A stretch of 64,000 nt of DNA from Myxococcaceae bacterium JPH2 (GTDB lineage Bacteria > Myxococcota > Myxococcia > Myxococcales > Myxococcaceae), in the NCBI GenBank assembly GCA_016458225.1, contig JAEMGR010000005.1, forward strand, positions 310,001 to 374,000. Direction: 5' to 3'. How positions within the stretch are numbered: position 1 is the stretch's first letter; the number at the start of each line of letters is the position of its first letter. Made by a program: the position numbers and the translations under genes. Below the pieces are notes generated by a model that was not told where the DNA came from, did no database searches, and worked only from the letters and a program-made list of their open reading frames with translations. Below, piece by piece: positions 10,726-20,463 of this stretch.

Positions 10726-12342
10726 CTATCGCTGCAGGCGGAAGTGCCGCAGCGGGTGTGCCACGTTCTTCACGGGCGTCTCCGTGAGCGGACCGAACTG
10801 AAGCTTCTGAATGAAGGGCTCGCGCGAGGTCCGCAACGCCTCGCGCGCGCTCTCCATCACCAGCGTCTCGCGGAAGCCCGCGAGCGACTGGAGGCGCGCG
10901 GTCTGGTTCATCCCGCTGGAGAACGCCGTGTAGTTGCGGTTGGGACCGAACAGGCCGCAGTTGGCGTTCGCCAGGTTCACGCCCACCGCCACGCCCAGCC
11001 CGGGCAGCTTCACGCGCTCGCACAGCGCGGCCACTTCCTCGCGCGCGCCCATGGCGGTGGTGAGGTCCTGGATGTCGCACGCGGCGCGGAGCGCGGCCTC
11101 GGCGCGGCGCACCCGGTCTCCCTGGAAGAAGGGCGGACCGAACAGACCGATGACGCAATCACCCACCATCTTGTCGAAGACGCCGCCGTGCTCCCAGATG
11201 CAGCCCACGGCGCGCTCGCTCCACTCGTCCACGAAGCGGCCGATGCTGCGCGGGCTGTCGAAGCCTTGCTCGCAGATGCGCGTGAAGCCGTTGATGTCCG
11301 CGAACAGGATGCCGACCTCCTGGTCCTGCGCCCGCAGGTGCTGCGCGTAGTCGGGGTCCTGGAGGAGCGCGTTGATGACGCCCGTGGGGAAGAACTGCGA
11401 CAGGTGGATGCGCTCGCGGTGGTAGTCCAGCAGGCGCTGGCTGAGCGTGGAGGCCAGCACCCGGATGAGGTCCATCGTGTAGGCGGAGAAGCCGTCGTCG
11501 CTCCAGACGACAATCTTCCCCAGCGGCTCGCTGCCCGCGGCGGCGGCGATGAGCACCGCCTCGGTGGTGCGCCCGGGGAACAGCGTCCGCAGCACGCCCG
11601 GCTCGCCGGACAACAGCCGCGTGCCGTGCTCGCGCAGCACCTGCTCCAACGGGGCACTGGGCTGCTCGCCGCTCTCGTACTCCAGATGGCCGTGGCGGTA
11701 CGTGCGGTAGTGCAGCTCCTGCGGGCGCACGGCGTCGCGGTACAGCAGGAGGAAGCCCGGCAGCCGCACGCGCTGCGACAGCGTCAGCACCGCCTGATCC
11801 ATGCCCGCCTCGAACACGGGGTTGGCCAGGTGCTGGTTGCAGTGGAGGATGAGCTGGTGCTTCTCCGACGCGGTGTGCACGAGCACCAGCACCGTGTCGA
11901 GCTCCTCCGCGATGGCGTCCAGCATGCGCAGCCTCCGCCCGACGAGCTCGCCATCTCCCGCGTCTCCCGCGAAGCGCAGGCCCAGCGTGCCCACCCGCGT
12001 TCCGGCCACGTCCAGCGCCTGCGTGACGAGCGTGTCCGCGTCCAGCCGCCGCGCGCCCTCGGGCCCCTGCAACAGCGTGCCGGGGAAGCGGTCGCCCCAG
12101 TCGCCCTCGCTCCAGGTCTGCTCTTGGAGTTCCTCGTCGCGCGTGGTGACCGCGACGGCCTTCGCGCCCGTGAGCGCGAGGACGGACGGGAAGCAGCGGC
12201 GGAAGGTGCGCGTCAGGTTCTCGCGCTCGCGCAGGCTCTCCTCCAGCAGCGCGTCCACGGCGCGGCTCAGCTCGCGCAAGGCCTTGTACTCCTCCACGGA
12301 CAGGTCGGCGGTCAGGGACGAGAGGGTGGGAGCATGGCGCAT
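10726..12342 (-). CDS. Class III adenylate/guanylate cyclase with GAF-like N-terminus
   Basis: 538 residues, no membrane segment. Residues 1-50 are helical, two GAF-like alpha/beta regions cover roughly 50-155 and 165-305, and the class III catalytic domain runs from about 335 to 520. The metal aspartates are visible as Asp349 in GILFADINGFTRI and Asp395 in FDKMVGDCVIGLFGPP. The later NYTAFSSGMNQTARLQSLAG segment supplies the transition-state Asn/Arg region. It should make cAMP (or cGMP) in the cytoplasm under control of a small ligand bound by the N-terminal region. The start is the ATG at 12340-12342. It lies 32 bp downstream of the metallophosphoesterase on the same strand; if that protein were a phosphodiesterase the two could form a making/breaking pair, but this is only inference. 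Confidence 0.88.
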   Translation of the reverse strand: MRHAPTLSSLTADLSVEEYKALRELSRAVDALLEESLRERENLTRTFRRCFPSVLALTGAKAVAVTTRDEELQEQTWSEGDWGDRFPGTLLQGPEGARRLDADTLVTQALDVAGTRVGTLGLRFAGDAGDGELVGRRLRMLDAIAEELDTVLVLVHTASEKHQLILHCNQHLANPVFEAGMDQAVLTLSQRVRLPGFLLLYRDAVRPQELHYRTYRHGHLEYESGEQPSAPLEQVLREHGTRLLSGEPGVLRTLFPGRTTEAVLIAAAAGSEPLGKIVVWSDDGFSAYTMDLIRVLASTLSQRLLDYHRERIHLSQFFPTGVINALLQDPDYAQHLRAQDQEVGILFADINGFTRICEQGFDSPRSIGRFVDEWSERAVGCIWEHGGVFDKMVGDCVIGLFGPPFFQGDRVRRAEAALRAACDIQDLTTAMGAREEVAALCERVKLPGLGVAVGVNLANANCGLFGPNRNYTAFSSGMNQTARLQSLAGFRETLVMESAREALRTSREPFIQKLQFGPLTETPVKNVAHPLRHFRLQR

Positions 12343-12374
12343 GGGCGCCCTTCTACCGCCGAGGCCCCCCGCTG

Positions 12375-13229
12375 TCACAAACGGGGGACGTGCCGCTGCC
12401 CGCCCACCACCGCGCCACCCGACACCTCGATGAGCCAGCCGCCCTCGTGGCCTGCTTCCGTCGACGAGCCCGCGCCGAACAGGTGCGGGCGGTCCGCCGT
12501 GGCGGGCAGGTGATAGCGCTGGTGGATGTGGCCATGCAGCACGGCGAAGCGAGGCCCGCGCAACAGGCCCAGCAGCGCGTCCGCGTCACGCAGTCCGTGG
12601 AGAAAGTGGTCCGGCTTGTCCTCCGCCGTCCGAGGCGCGTGATGCACCGCCACGAGCAGCGCGCGACGGGCCAGCCGGGAGTCCGCCACCACGGCCGCCA
12701 GCCCCTCGAGCTGCGCCTTCCCGACGTAGCCCCCGGCAATCCCGGGCGCGGGCGGCACGCGCGCCGAGCACAGCCCCACGACGGCGGCGCCCTCTCCCAC
12801 CAACCGCACGAACGGATACGCCCCCTCCCGGCGATGCTCGGGCAGGTCGCTCTCCATCAGGTGTCCGAAGTGGCGCGCGAAGCGACCCGCGCGTTGGCTG
12901 CCCGGCGTGAAGACATCGTGGTTGCCGGGGATGACCGTGCAGCGCCGAGGGTCCGCGGCGAGCGAGCCCAGCGCGGAGCGCGCCCCCTGGAACTCGGCCT
13001 CCAGGGCATAGGCGGTGAGGTCTCCCGAGAGGATGAAGTGCTCTGCCCCGAGCGCGCGCGTATCGGCGGCCAGCGTGGCGAGCGTGCGCCGTGCGTGTCG
13101 GTACGCTCGCGCGCGTCCTCCCACCGACAGCTCCGCGAGCGCGAGCCACCGCCGCCACCCCAGCTTGCGCCAGGGCAAGGCGAGGTAGTCCTCGGTGATG
13201 TGGACATCGGAGCAGTGGAGGAAGCGCAT
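12375..13229 (-). CDS. Calcineurin-like metallophosphoesterase
   Basis: 284 residues with the binuclear metal-site motifs in order: CSDVHITED (Asp8, His10), ILSGDLTAYALEAEF, IPGNHDVF, LLVAVHHAPRTAE and VLHGHIHQRYHLP. This is the CpdA/YfcE-like DxH-GD-GNHD-H-GHxH pattern. Substrates in the family include cyclic nucleotides and phosphodiesters. Its position just upstream of a class III cyclase on the same strand makes cAMP phosphodiesterase activity plausible but unproven. The ATG at 13227-13229 begins MRFLHCSD; the frame is open further upstream without sensible sequence. Divergent from the PAS kinase. Confidence 0.88.
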   Translation of the reverse strand: MRFLHCSDVHITEDYLALPWRKLGWRRWLALAELSVGGRARAYRHARRTLATLAADTRALGAEHFILSGDLTAYALEAEFQGARSALGSLAADPRRCTVIPGNHDVFTPGSQRAGRFARHFGHLMESDLPEHRREGAYPFVRLVGEGAAVVGLCSARVPPAPGIAGGYVGKAQLEGLAAVVADSRLARRALLVAVHHAPRTAEDKPDHFLHGLRDADALLGLLRGPRFAVLHGHIHQRYHLPATADRPHLFGAGSSTEAGHEGGWLIEVSGGAVVGGQRHVPRL

Positions 13230-13410
13230 GGAACCGACTCCCCGGGTCGAACGACCGGACCCTCGGGGCCATTCTGGCGGGAAGCGGCGAGCAAGAAAGG
13301 CCCACCTGTGCATGCAGTGACGGTGGATGTCGTTCCGACGATGAACTGTTCCCTCTCACGGACCGGCGCGCCATTCTCGGGGGCGCCGGACGCCGAGGAG
13401 GTGGATGCCC

Positions 13411-15228
13411 ATGGACGCGCTGGCGGACCTGCTGGAATCCCAAGCCGGGGAGCTGGCGAAGCGCTGGAGCGCGCGGCCCCTTCCCCTGCCGAGAGACCTG
13501 CCCGGGCTCCTGCGCGTGCTCGCCGAGGCCCTGCGCGCATCCTCCTCCGCCCCGCCCCCCAGCGCCGAGCCCGTCTCCGCGCCCACGATGGACCCCGCGT
13601 CACGCGTGCGTGCGTATGCACGACTGCGGAGCCTGCTCTTCGCGTGGTTGGACGCGCAGCCCATCCCGGTCCGCCTCTCGCAAGTGAGCGCGCTCACCGC
13701 CACGCTCGATGCCGCGCTGGAGCAGGAGCTGTCGGAGCACGGCACGCCGACGCGGGCGAGCAAGGCGTCCGCGGAGCTGGAGGCCATCTTCGCCAGCATG
13801 GTGGATGCCGTCTACGTGGGGACCCGCGATGGAATCACCCGCGCCAACGGGCCCGCGTTGGAGCAACTGGGTTACGACAGCATCGAGGACCTCAATCGCA
13901 ACATCGGTGCGCTCGCGCAGGAGATCCAGACGCGGCGGGCGGACACGGGTGAAATCCTCTCGCTGGAGGACCAGGCCTTCAGCCACGCGCTGAACGGCGA
14001 GCGGGACGTGCAGGAGGTGCTCATCCGCCACCGCAAGACCGGGGAAGACCGGGTGGTGCGCGCCGCCTGCGGCCCCATCGTGATGAACGGGCAGGTGGTG
14101 GGCGCGGTGGCCATCAACACGGACATCACCCAGACCCGGCGCGCGCGAGACGCCCTGGCACGCACCGAGCGAGAGCTTCGCGAGCTGGCCGAGTCCATGC
14201 CCCAGTCGGTGTGGATCGCCACGCCAGACGGAGACATCACCTACGTCAACCGGGTGATGGAGACCTTCACGGGCTGCCCGCGGGAGCTGCTGCTGGGCCG
14301 GCACTGGGAAGACATCATCCACCCGGACGACCAGGCGCGCTCCTGGGAGCACTGGAAGCACGCGCTCGACACAGGCTCGTTCTACGAGGTGGAGCATCGC
14401 TCGCGGCGGCACGACGGCACCTATCGCTGGTTCCTCGCGCGGGGCCGGCCCCTCAAGGACGAACGTGGGCGTGTCCTCAAGTGGCTCGGCACCAGCACGG
14501 ACATCCACGACATGAAGATGGCGCAAGAGGAGGCGCGGCGGCGCGCGGGCTTCGAGCAGCAGCTCATTGGCATCGTGAGCCACGACCTGCGCAACCCCAT
14601 CAGCGCCATCCTGCTGGCGACCACCGCGTTGACTCGCCACTCGGAGGCCCTGGATGAGCGGACGCTCAAGGGGCTCTTGCGCATCCAGGCCATCGCCGAG
14701 CGCGCCACGCGCATGGTGCGCGACCTGCTGGACTTCACCCAGGCGCGGCTCGGTGGCGGACTCGGCGTGCGCAAGGCCCGGCTCGACCTGGCGGTCCTCG
14801 CGCGGCAAGTGGTGGACGAGGTCAAGGCCACCCACGTGGACCGGGACGTCCACCTGGCCATCCAGGGCGAGACACGCGGCGCATGGGACGCGGACCGACT
14901 CGCGCAGGCGCTCATCAACCTCATCACCAACGCGCTCCGCCATGGGTCCTCGACCGCGCCCGTCATCGTCACCGTGCGCGGGAATGGGCAAGCCGTGAGC
15001 GTGGGCATCCACAACGAGGGGCCCCCCATCCCGGCGGAGCACGTGAGCCGCCTCTTCCAGCCGTTCCAGCGCGGGGCGCCGGATGCGGACTCCGCGGGGC
15101 GCAGCGTGGGGCTGGGGCTCTACATCGTGGACCAGATCGTGCGGGCCCATGGCGGCACCGTCGACGTGCGCTCCACCCGAGAGAAAGGCACCACCTTCAC
15201 GGTGCACCTGCCGAGAAACCTGGGCTGA
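13411..15228 (+). CDS. Cytoplasmic PAS-PAS sensor histidine kinase
   Basis: About 605 residues without membrane segments. An N-terminal helical region (1-115) resembles an RsbR-like input, then come PAS1 (about 120-245, ending AINTDITQTRRARD) and PAS2 with PAC (about 255-375, ending GTSTDIHDMKMAQ). HisKA carries IGIVSHDLRNPISAI with the phospho-acceptor His at about 391. The HATPase has LINLITNALRHG (N-box), GVHNEGPPIP-like and VGLGLYIVDQIVRAHGG boxes. No receiver is attached and no regulator gene is adjacent, so it is an orphan kinase. GAGGAGG at 13395-13401 sits 9 bases before ATG 13411 and only 3 before ATG 13405, so the former is preferred. Confidence 0.9.
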   Translation: MDALADLLESQAGELAKRWSARPLPLPRDLPGLLRVLAEALRASSSAPPPSAEPVSAPTMDPASRVRAYARLRSLLFAWLDAQPIPVRLSQVSALTATLDAALEQELSEHGTPTRASKASAELEAIFASMVDAVYVGTRDGITRANGPALEQLGYDSIEDLNRNIGALAQEIQTRRADTGEILSLEDQAFSHALNGERDVQEVLIRHRKTGEDRVVRAACGPIVMNGQVVGAVAINTDITQTRRARDALARTERELRELAESMPQSVWIATPDGDITYVNRVMETFTGCPRELLLGRHWEDIIHPDDQARSWEHWKHALDTGSFYEVEHRSRRHDGTYRWFLARGRPLKDERGRVLKWLGTSTDIHDMKMAQEEARRRAGFEQQLIGIVSHDLRNPISAILLATTALTRHSEALDERTLKGLLRIQAIAERATRMVRDLLDFTQARLGGGLGVRKARLDLAVLARQVVDEVKATHVDRDVHLAIQGETRGAWDADRLAQALINLITNALRHGSSTAPVIVTVRGNGQAVSVGIHNEGPPIPAEHVSRLFQPFQRGAPDADSAGRSVGLGLYIVDQIVRAHGGTVDVRSTREKGTTFTVHLPRNLG

Positions 15229-15261
15229 ATGACGCGCGCGCCAGCGCTATGGTCCCCGCCG

Positions 15262-16440
15262 ATGCGCACCGCGCTCCTCCTCAGCCTGCTCCTGGCCCCC
15301 GCGTCCTTCGCCGCACCTCGCAAGGTGGCCGTGCTGCCCATCCAAGCGCTCTCGGGTGATGTCCCCACGCGCGCGGGCCCTCGCGTGACCGCGCGGCTCG
15401 CCTCGGAGGTGCGCGCCGTGGAGGGACTGTCGCTCTCCGAGCCTCCCGCGACACCGGCGCCCTCCGACGCGCTCACCCGCGCCCGCGCCGCCATGCGACA
15501 AGCCACCGAGGCGCGCGAGGCCCATGACTTCCCTCGCGCGGAGGCCGCGCTCACCGAGGCCCGAGACGCCTACGCCGCCGGGGCCTCGGGCCTCACGGAT
15601 CCGGGTGAAGTGGCGGACGCCTACGCCCTGAGCGCCGCCGTCCGCTACGCCACGGGCCAGGACGACGAGGCCGAGCGGCTGCTCACCCACGCCCTCACCT
15701 TGGCCCCGGGACGGACGCCGCCGCTGGCCGCGACCTCGCCCTTGTTCGCGCGGACCGTCGAGCGCACGCGCGCGGCCCTCCAGGCTCGGCCCCCCGGTGT
15801 CGTGAGCGCGGCATCCATCCCTCCGGGCGTTCCGCTCTCGCTCGACGGTCGGCCCGTGGGCGTCACGCCCCTGCGCATCACCGAGGTGCCTCCTGGCGCG
15901 CACCTGTGGCAGGCCCGGCTCCCCTCGGGCGAGGTCGCCGGCGGCGTGGTGGTGGTCGCGCCCGGGAGCGAGACGCGGGTGGACATCGCGCCCACCGCGA
16001 GCACGGGACCGGACTCCGTGCTCGCCAGGGCCCTCGCGGGCAACACGCTGGATGCGGCCTCGCTCGAAGCGGCGACCACGTTGGGGCGCGCGGCGGGGGC
16101 GGACCTCATCGTGCTGGGCGCCGTGTCGCGCGCGGGCGGCGGGCTCGCCTTGGATGCGTTCGTGTTCGCGCCCGGTGACGCGGCTCCGCGCCGGCTGCCG
16201 CGACTGGCGCTGGACAATGAACTGCTCGACTCGGGCGAGCCGCTGCGCCAACTCGTCGCCACGCTCGTGTCGCGAGAGCTGGCGGAGGCCACACCCGTGA
16301 CGCTGCCCGCGTTGGCATCCCGTGAGCCGTTGCCCACGCCGCGCGCCACGCTGGCCCCCTACCCCACGGGCGAGGCCCCGGCCCGTCCGGTGGACCGCTC
16401 GCAGACAGCGCCGATCCGACGCCCGTTGGTCAAGCCATGA
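15262..16440 (+). CDS. Exported PEGA-domain protein
   Basis: 392 residues. Signal peptide MRTALLLSLLLAPASFAA is followed by KVAVLPIQALSGDVPTRAGP, the start of a domain often seen in myxobacterial proteins that sense or sum a set of enzymes. A helical TPR-like section follows (about 85-170). A PEGA beta-domain lies at about 180-250 (IPPGVPLSLDGRPVGVTPLR and the GAHLWQARLPSGE strand). The C-terminal part is Ala/Leu-rich with a Pro/Thr-rich tail. PEGA domains are surface or periplasmic beta modules of unclear function. The ATG at 15262 is chosen for the signal peptide. Its stop overlaps the start of gluQ (ATGA at 16437-16440). Confidence 0.85.
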   Translation: MRTALLLSLLLAPASFAAPRKVAVLPIQALSGDVPTRAGPRVTARLASEVRAVEGLSLSEPPATPAPSDALTRARAAMRQATEAREAHDFPRAEAALTEARDAYAAGASGLTDPGEVADAYALSAAVRYATGQDDEAERLLTHALTLAPGRTPPLAATSPLFARTVERTRAALQARPPGVVSAASIPPGVPLSLDGRPVGVTPLRITEVPPGAHLWQARLPSGEVAGGVVVVAPGSETRVDIAPTASTGPDSVLARALAGNTLDAASLEAATTLGRAAGADLIVLGAVSRAGGGLALDAFVFAPGDAAPRRLPRLALDNELLDSGEPLRQLVATLVSRELAEATPVTLPALASREPLPTPRATLAPYPTGEAPARPVDRSQTAPIRRPLVKP

Positions 16441-17384
16441 GCGGCGCGCGGGGACGCTTCGCGCCCAGCCCCACGGGGCGCATGCACCTGGGCAACATCC
16501 GCAGCGCACTGCTCGGCTGGCTCCAGGCGCGGGCGGCGGGCGGCGCGTTCCTCCTGCGCATCGAGGACCTGGACCGCGCGCGCTGCAAGCCCGCGCATGT
16601 GGACGCGCTGAAGGAGGACCTCGGTTGGCTGGGCTTGGACTGGGATGAGCCCCCGCTCATCCAGAGCGAGCGCGACGCGGAGTATCGCGAGGCCCAGGCG
16701 CGACTGGAACGCGCGGGGCTCGTGTATCCGTGCTTCTGCACGCGCGCGGAGATCGCCCGCGCCGCCAGCGCGCCTCACGGATTGACGGACGAAGGCCCGC
16801 GCTATCCCGGCACCTGCGCGCACCTCACCGCGGAGCAGGTGTCCGAGCGCTCCCGCACGCGAGCGCCCGCCTACCGATTCCGAGCGCAGCCCGGCGAGGT
16901 GCGCTTCGTGGATGGGCTCCTCGGCCCCACCACGCAGGACGTGGAGGCCTTGGTGGGGGACTTCGTCATCCGGCGCAACGATGGCGTGGCCAGCTACCAG
17001 CTCGCGGTCGTGGTGGACGACGCGGCCAGCCGCATCACGCACGTGCTGCGCGGCGACGACCTGCTGACGTCCACGCCCCGCCAACTCCAGCTCTACGCGG
17101 CGCTGGGGTTGAGCGCTCCCGACTTCCTCCATGTGCCCTTGGTGCTGGGTGAGGACGGCAAGCGTCTGGCCAAGCGGGAGGGCGCGTTCGCGCTCGCGGA
17201 GCTGCGGGAGCGGGGGGTCGCGCCCGAGCGAGTGCTCGGGTTGCTCGCCTCCTGGAGTGGCCTGGGGGATGGCGCTCCGGTTCACCTCGACGAGCTGGTG
17301 CGCCGCTTCCGAGTCGAGTCGCTGCCACGCGAGCCCGTGGTGGCGCGCGAGGCCACGCTGCGCGAGGCGCTGGGCCTGGGCTGA
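16437..17384 (+). CDS. gluQ: Glutamyl-Q tRNA(Asp) synthetase
   Basis: Truncated glutamyl-tRNA synthetase homologue (315 residues, catalytic core only, no anticodon-binding domain). It glutamylates the queuosine base of tRNA(Asp). The class I HIGH-type motif is FAPSPTGRMHLGN near the N-terminus and the KMSKS-type motif is KRLAKREG in LGEDGKRLAKREGA. A zinc site is suggested by PCFCTR and YPGTC about 20 residues later. LRIEDLDRARCKP is the GluRS/GluQRS ERKS-like signature. Its start overlaps the PEGA gene by four bases, which implies translational coupling although the two products seem unrelated. Confidence 0.92.
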   Translation: MSGARGRFAPSPTGRMHLGNIRSALLGWLQARAAGGAFLLRIEDLDRARCKPAHVDALKEDLGWLGLDWDEPPLIQSERDAEYREAQARLERAGLVYPCFCTRAEIARAASAPHGLTDEGPRYPGTCAHLTAEQVSERSRTRAPAYRFRAQPGEVRFVDGLLGPTTQDVEALVGDFVIRRNDGVASYQLAVVVDDAASRITHVLRGDDLLTSTPRQLQLYAALGLSAPDFLHVPLVLGEDGKRLAKREGAFALAELRERGVAPERVLGLLASWSGLGDGAPVHLDELVRRFRVESLPREPVVAREATLREALGLG

Positions 17385-17522
17385 GCCTGACGCCCCGCGC
17401 TCCGAGGAAGCATCCAGGCCCTGCGTACCGTGCCGTAGCGAACACGCGTCCCATGTTTGCCGCGGATGCGGGCGCGCCGTCGGCAGGCGAGCGCGCTCCC
17501 TCATCAGTGGGAGCAAGCAGCC

Positions 17523-18449
17523 ATGGCAGCCATCGTAGAGACAGAGAAGACCGGCTTCATCCCCGCCACACCCGGCACGCCGTACAAGCTGAGCTGGGGG
17601 GCCATCCTGGGAGGCGCCTTCGTCGCGCTCGGGATGTGGATCCTCCTGTACTCGCTGGGGCTCGCCCTGGGGCTCTCGTCAGTGGACCCCAACAATCCGG
17701 GCAGCGCGCGCGCCGCGGGCATCGGCACGGGCATCTGGAGCCTGCTGGCGCCGCTCATCGCGCTGTTCGTCGGCGGCATGGTGGCCTCGCGCACCGCGGG
17801 CGTGGTGGACAAGGCAGGCGGCGCGCTCCACGGCGCGGTGCTGTGGGGGCTGACGACGCTGGCGGGCGCGGTGCTCATGGGGGCGGTGCTCTCATCGCTG
17901 CTGGGCGCCGTGTTCAGCGTGGGAAAGACGGCGGTGGGTGCGACGGGCGCGGCCGTGGTGGGCGTCGCGAGCCAGGGAGGACAGGCCGCCCAGGCGTTCG
18001 GCTTGAATGCCAATGACGCCATCGCCCCGCTCAACCAGCGGCTGCGCGAAGCGGGCAAGCCCACCGTCACCGCCGAGCAGCTCCAGGCGGCCACGCGCGA
18101 CGTGGTGGGCGACGCGGTGCGAGCGGGCCATCTGGACCGGGAGATGCTCGTCACGTCCATCGCGCAGAAGACGAACCTCTCGCGCGCGGACGCGGAGGAC
18201 GTCGCCAACCGCGTGGAGGACCAGTTCAATGTGGCCCAGGGCAAGGCGCAGCAAGTGGGTCAGCAGGTGCAGCACGGCGCCCTGAAGGCAGCGGACCAGA
18301 CGGGGCACGTCTTCTGGGGCGTGTTCTTCGCGCTGCTGCTCGGGCTCGTGTCAGCGGTGCTGGGCGCCACCTTGGGCGTCAGCAAGCGGCAGCGGATCCG
18401 CGCCGAGGGCGTCCTCACCGCGACCTCGCGCCGCGAAGTCTACCCCTGA
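17523..18449 (+). CDS. Membrane protein with Gly/Ala-rich spans and amphipathic middle, unknown
   Basis: 308 residues. After a short N-terminal tail there are three hydrophobic segments (about residues 23-48, 68-88 and 101-140), a long soluble middle section (about 155-270) rich in Gln, Asp and Arg, and a final span (HVFWGVFFALLLGLVSAVLG). The middle section (LNQRLREAGKPTVTAEQLQA, and the SRADAEDVANRVEDQF stretch) looks like stress-related helical repeats. I recall similar proteins annotated only as PhnA-like or hypothetical. ATG 17523 has GGGAGCAAG upstream. It stands alone between gluQ and the patatin gene. Confidence 0.8.
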   Translation: MAAIVETEKTGFIPATPGTPYKLSWGAILGGAFVALGMWILLYSLGLALGLSSVDPNNPGSARAAGIGTGIWSLLAPLIALFVGGMVASRTAGVVDKAGGALHGAVLWGLTTLAGAVLMGAVLSSLLGAVFSVGKTAVGATGAAVVGVASQGGQAAQAFGLNANDAIAPLNQRLREAGKPTVTAEQLQAATRDVVGDAVRAGHLDREMLVTSIAQKTNLSRADAEDVANRVEDQFNVAQGKAQQVGQQVQHGALKAADQTGHVFWGVFFALLLGLVSAVLGATLGVSKRQRIRAEGVLTATSRREVYP

Positions 18450-18606
18450 GGGCGACGGCGACAGCCCGACACCGGGGATCCGCTCGCCATGTTGAGCCCT
18501 CCGCGACGGAGCGCTGGGATATCCTCCCGCGGTCGTCACGGAGGGACACCGGGGCCATGAGGCGCCGCGAGGACACGTCCCCTCCGTCTCGCAGGGGTGG
18601 ATTCTC

Positions 18607-20463
18607 GTGAGCCGAAACGCCGTGCTGTCGTCGCTCGTCCTCGCCGCGCTGGCCCTGGGCGGGTGCAGCTTCATGAAGACGGACGTCCTTCTCGACACCC
18701 TCAACAAACCCACCCCACCCGACCCCTCCTCGCCGCCCGCGCGCGTGACGCCCGTCGAGCGCGTGGCGTCCCTCACCCGCGCACAGCTCGTGGACGCCTA
18801 TGTCGATCCGCACGCCGTGGCCGGCTGGATGACGGGGCTGGGCAACGCGCCCGCCATCGTGCTGGACATGACGCAGTGCCTGCTCGACCGGGCCGGCGGC
18901 AACAGCGGCGGCTGCTACGAGGACACCACGCACCCTGGCTTCATCGATCGCGCCGTGAAGGCCTCCGCGTGGGGAATCCCGCGAGCCCCCGCGTCGGTGA
19001 ACGCGAACACGCCGGACCCGGTGGAGGTGGATGCCCAGCGCTTCCTCTCCAACGCGATGACCCTGGCGCCCTCGCTCATGGTGCTCCAGCAGTCACTGGC
19101 CCAGTCGCTCACGCGTGACGAGCTGGCCACGGGCATCAAGCTGGGCGCCGCCTCCGCCGCTCGCTACGTGGAGGCCCGAAGCTGGCACCGGATGCTGCAG
19201 CGTCCCTCCAACGCCCTCGTGCTGAGCGGCGGCGGAGCCAACGGCGCGTTCTCGGCGGGGGCCGTGTGGCGGCTCCTGGGCATCCTCCAGCAGTGTCGCG
19301 GCAAGCCCGCGCCGGAGGGCTGCGCAGACGCGCGCATCGACCTGGCGGCGGGCACCAGCACGGGCGCGCTCATCAGCACCATGGTGGACCTGTTCCACAC
19401 GCCGGGCCAGGAGCAGGCCGCGCGCGACCTGCTGGTCAGCAACTACACGTGCACGGTGGAGTCGGACCTGTACTGCGTGAACTCGACGTGGCTGTGGAAC
19501 CTGGCCAAGAACACGCGGGGGCTCGTGCGCTTCGACGGCGTGGTCTCCAAGCTGGACACCGCCATCCATCCCGAGATGCTGCACAACGGCACGGAGCTGG
19601 TGGCCGTCTCGGTGGACTTCCCCACGGGCGACGTGTTCGGCATCAGCGACCAGGACCCGGCGGACTTCGAGCCCGAGGCGTCCGACCTGGAGCGCAAGCA
19701 CGGCCTCACCCAGGCGATCGTCGCGTCCATCGTCGAGCCCGTGTTGTCGGATCCCATCGAGGCGCTGCCCTCGCGCTCAGGCAAGCGCTGGAGCGCGTAC
19801 TTCGATGGCGGGGTGCGCTCGGGACTGCCGCTGCTCCAGGCCGTGCAGCGCGGCGCCGAGCGCGTGCTGGTCATCTCCACGGGGGGCCTGACGCCTCCCA
19901 TGGCGGCGAAGCCCGCGCACGCGATGGACGTCCTCATGCGCACGCTCGACCTGTTCATCGCGCAGCCGCGCATGGGCGAGGTGCAGCAAGCGGAGCTGTC
20001 CGCGGTGACGCGCCGGTTGGCCGAGTACAACGTGTGCGCGCTGCGCCTGGGGCGCGACGACACCGGCAACATCGAGGCCTTCTGCCGGCGCACTGGCACG
20101 GCCTTCCAGCCGCACGCGCTGCGCGCTCCGGAGGCCGGCATCCCGCTGTGGATGGGACCTGCTCGCTTCGAGCAGGTGGCCACCAGCTGGCGCACGTCCT
20201 GGATGTTCCGCCCGGAGAGCGACCTGGAGTCGGCGAGCGGCTACGCGTTCTCGCCGGACGTCATGCAGCCGCTGTTCGTGCAGGGCGTGGAGTCCTTCCA
20301 GAAGCGCTGCATGGAAGTGATGACCCTCTTCAACATCCAGGGCACCCTGGCGACGCAGGAGTGCGAGCGCGGCCCGCAAGAGGTCGCGGCGGAGGCTCGC
20401 GCGGCGCTGCCCTCGGCCGCTCAGTGCAAGCAGGGCAAGCCCGCGCGACGCACCTGCGAATGA
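18607..20463 (+). CDS. Patatin-like phospholipase lipoprotein
   Basis: 618 residues. N-terminal lipobox LALGGC makes it a predicted lipoprotein. The patatin catalytic features are all present: the oxyanion loop SGGGANGAFSAGA (residues 207-219), nucleophile elbow GTSTG with Ser251, and DGG with Asp400, forming a Ser-Asp dyad. Several cysteine pairs outside the core (QQCRGKPAPEGC, NYTCTVESDLYC and CKQGKPARRTC) suggest disulfides in an oxidising compartment. It is likely an envelope or secreted lipid acyl hydrolase acting on membrane lipids, in self or prey. The start is GTG 18607; no strong ribosome-binding site is seen. Confidence 0.9.
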   Translation: MSRNAVLSSLVLAALALGGCSFMKTDVLLDTLNKPTPPDPSSPPARVTPVERVASLTRAQLVDAYVDPHAVAGWMTGLGNAPAIVLDMTQCLLDRAGGNSGGCYEDTTHPGFIDRAVKASAWGIPRAPASVNANTPDPVEVDAQRFLSNAMTLAPSLMVLQQSLAQSLTRDELATGIKLGAASAARYVEARSWHRMLQRPSNALVLSGGGANGAFSAGAVWRLLGILQQCRGKPAPEGCADARIDLAAGTSTGALISTMVDLFHTPGQEQAARDLLVSNYTCTVESDLYCVNSTWLWNLAKNTRGLVRFDGVVSKLDTAIHPEMLHNGTELVAVSVDFPTGDVFGISDQDPADFEPEASDLERKHGLTQAIVASIVEPVLSDPIEALPSRSGKRWSAYFDGGVRSGLPLLQAVQRGAERVLVISTGGLTPPMAAKPAHAMDVLMRTLDLFIAQPRMGEVQQAELSAVTRRLAEYNVCALRLGRDDTGNIEAFCRRTGTAFQPHALRAPEAGIPLWMGPARFEQVATSWRTSWMFRPESDLESASGYAFSPDVMQPLFVQGVESFQKRCMEVMTLFNIQGTLATQECERGPQEVAAEARAALPSAAQCKQGKPARRTCE

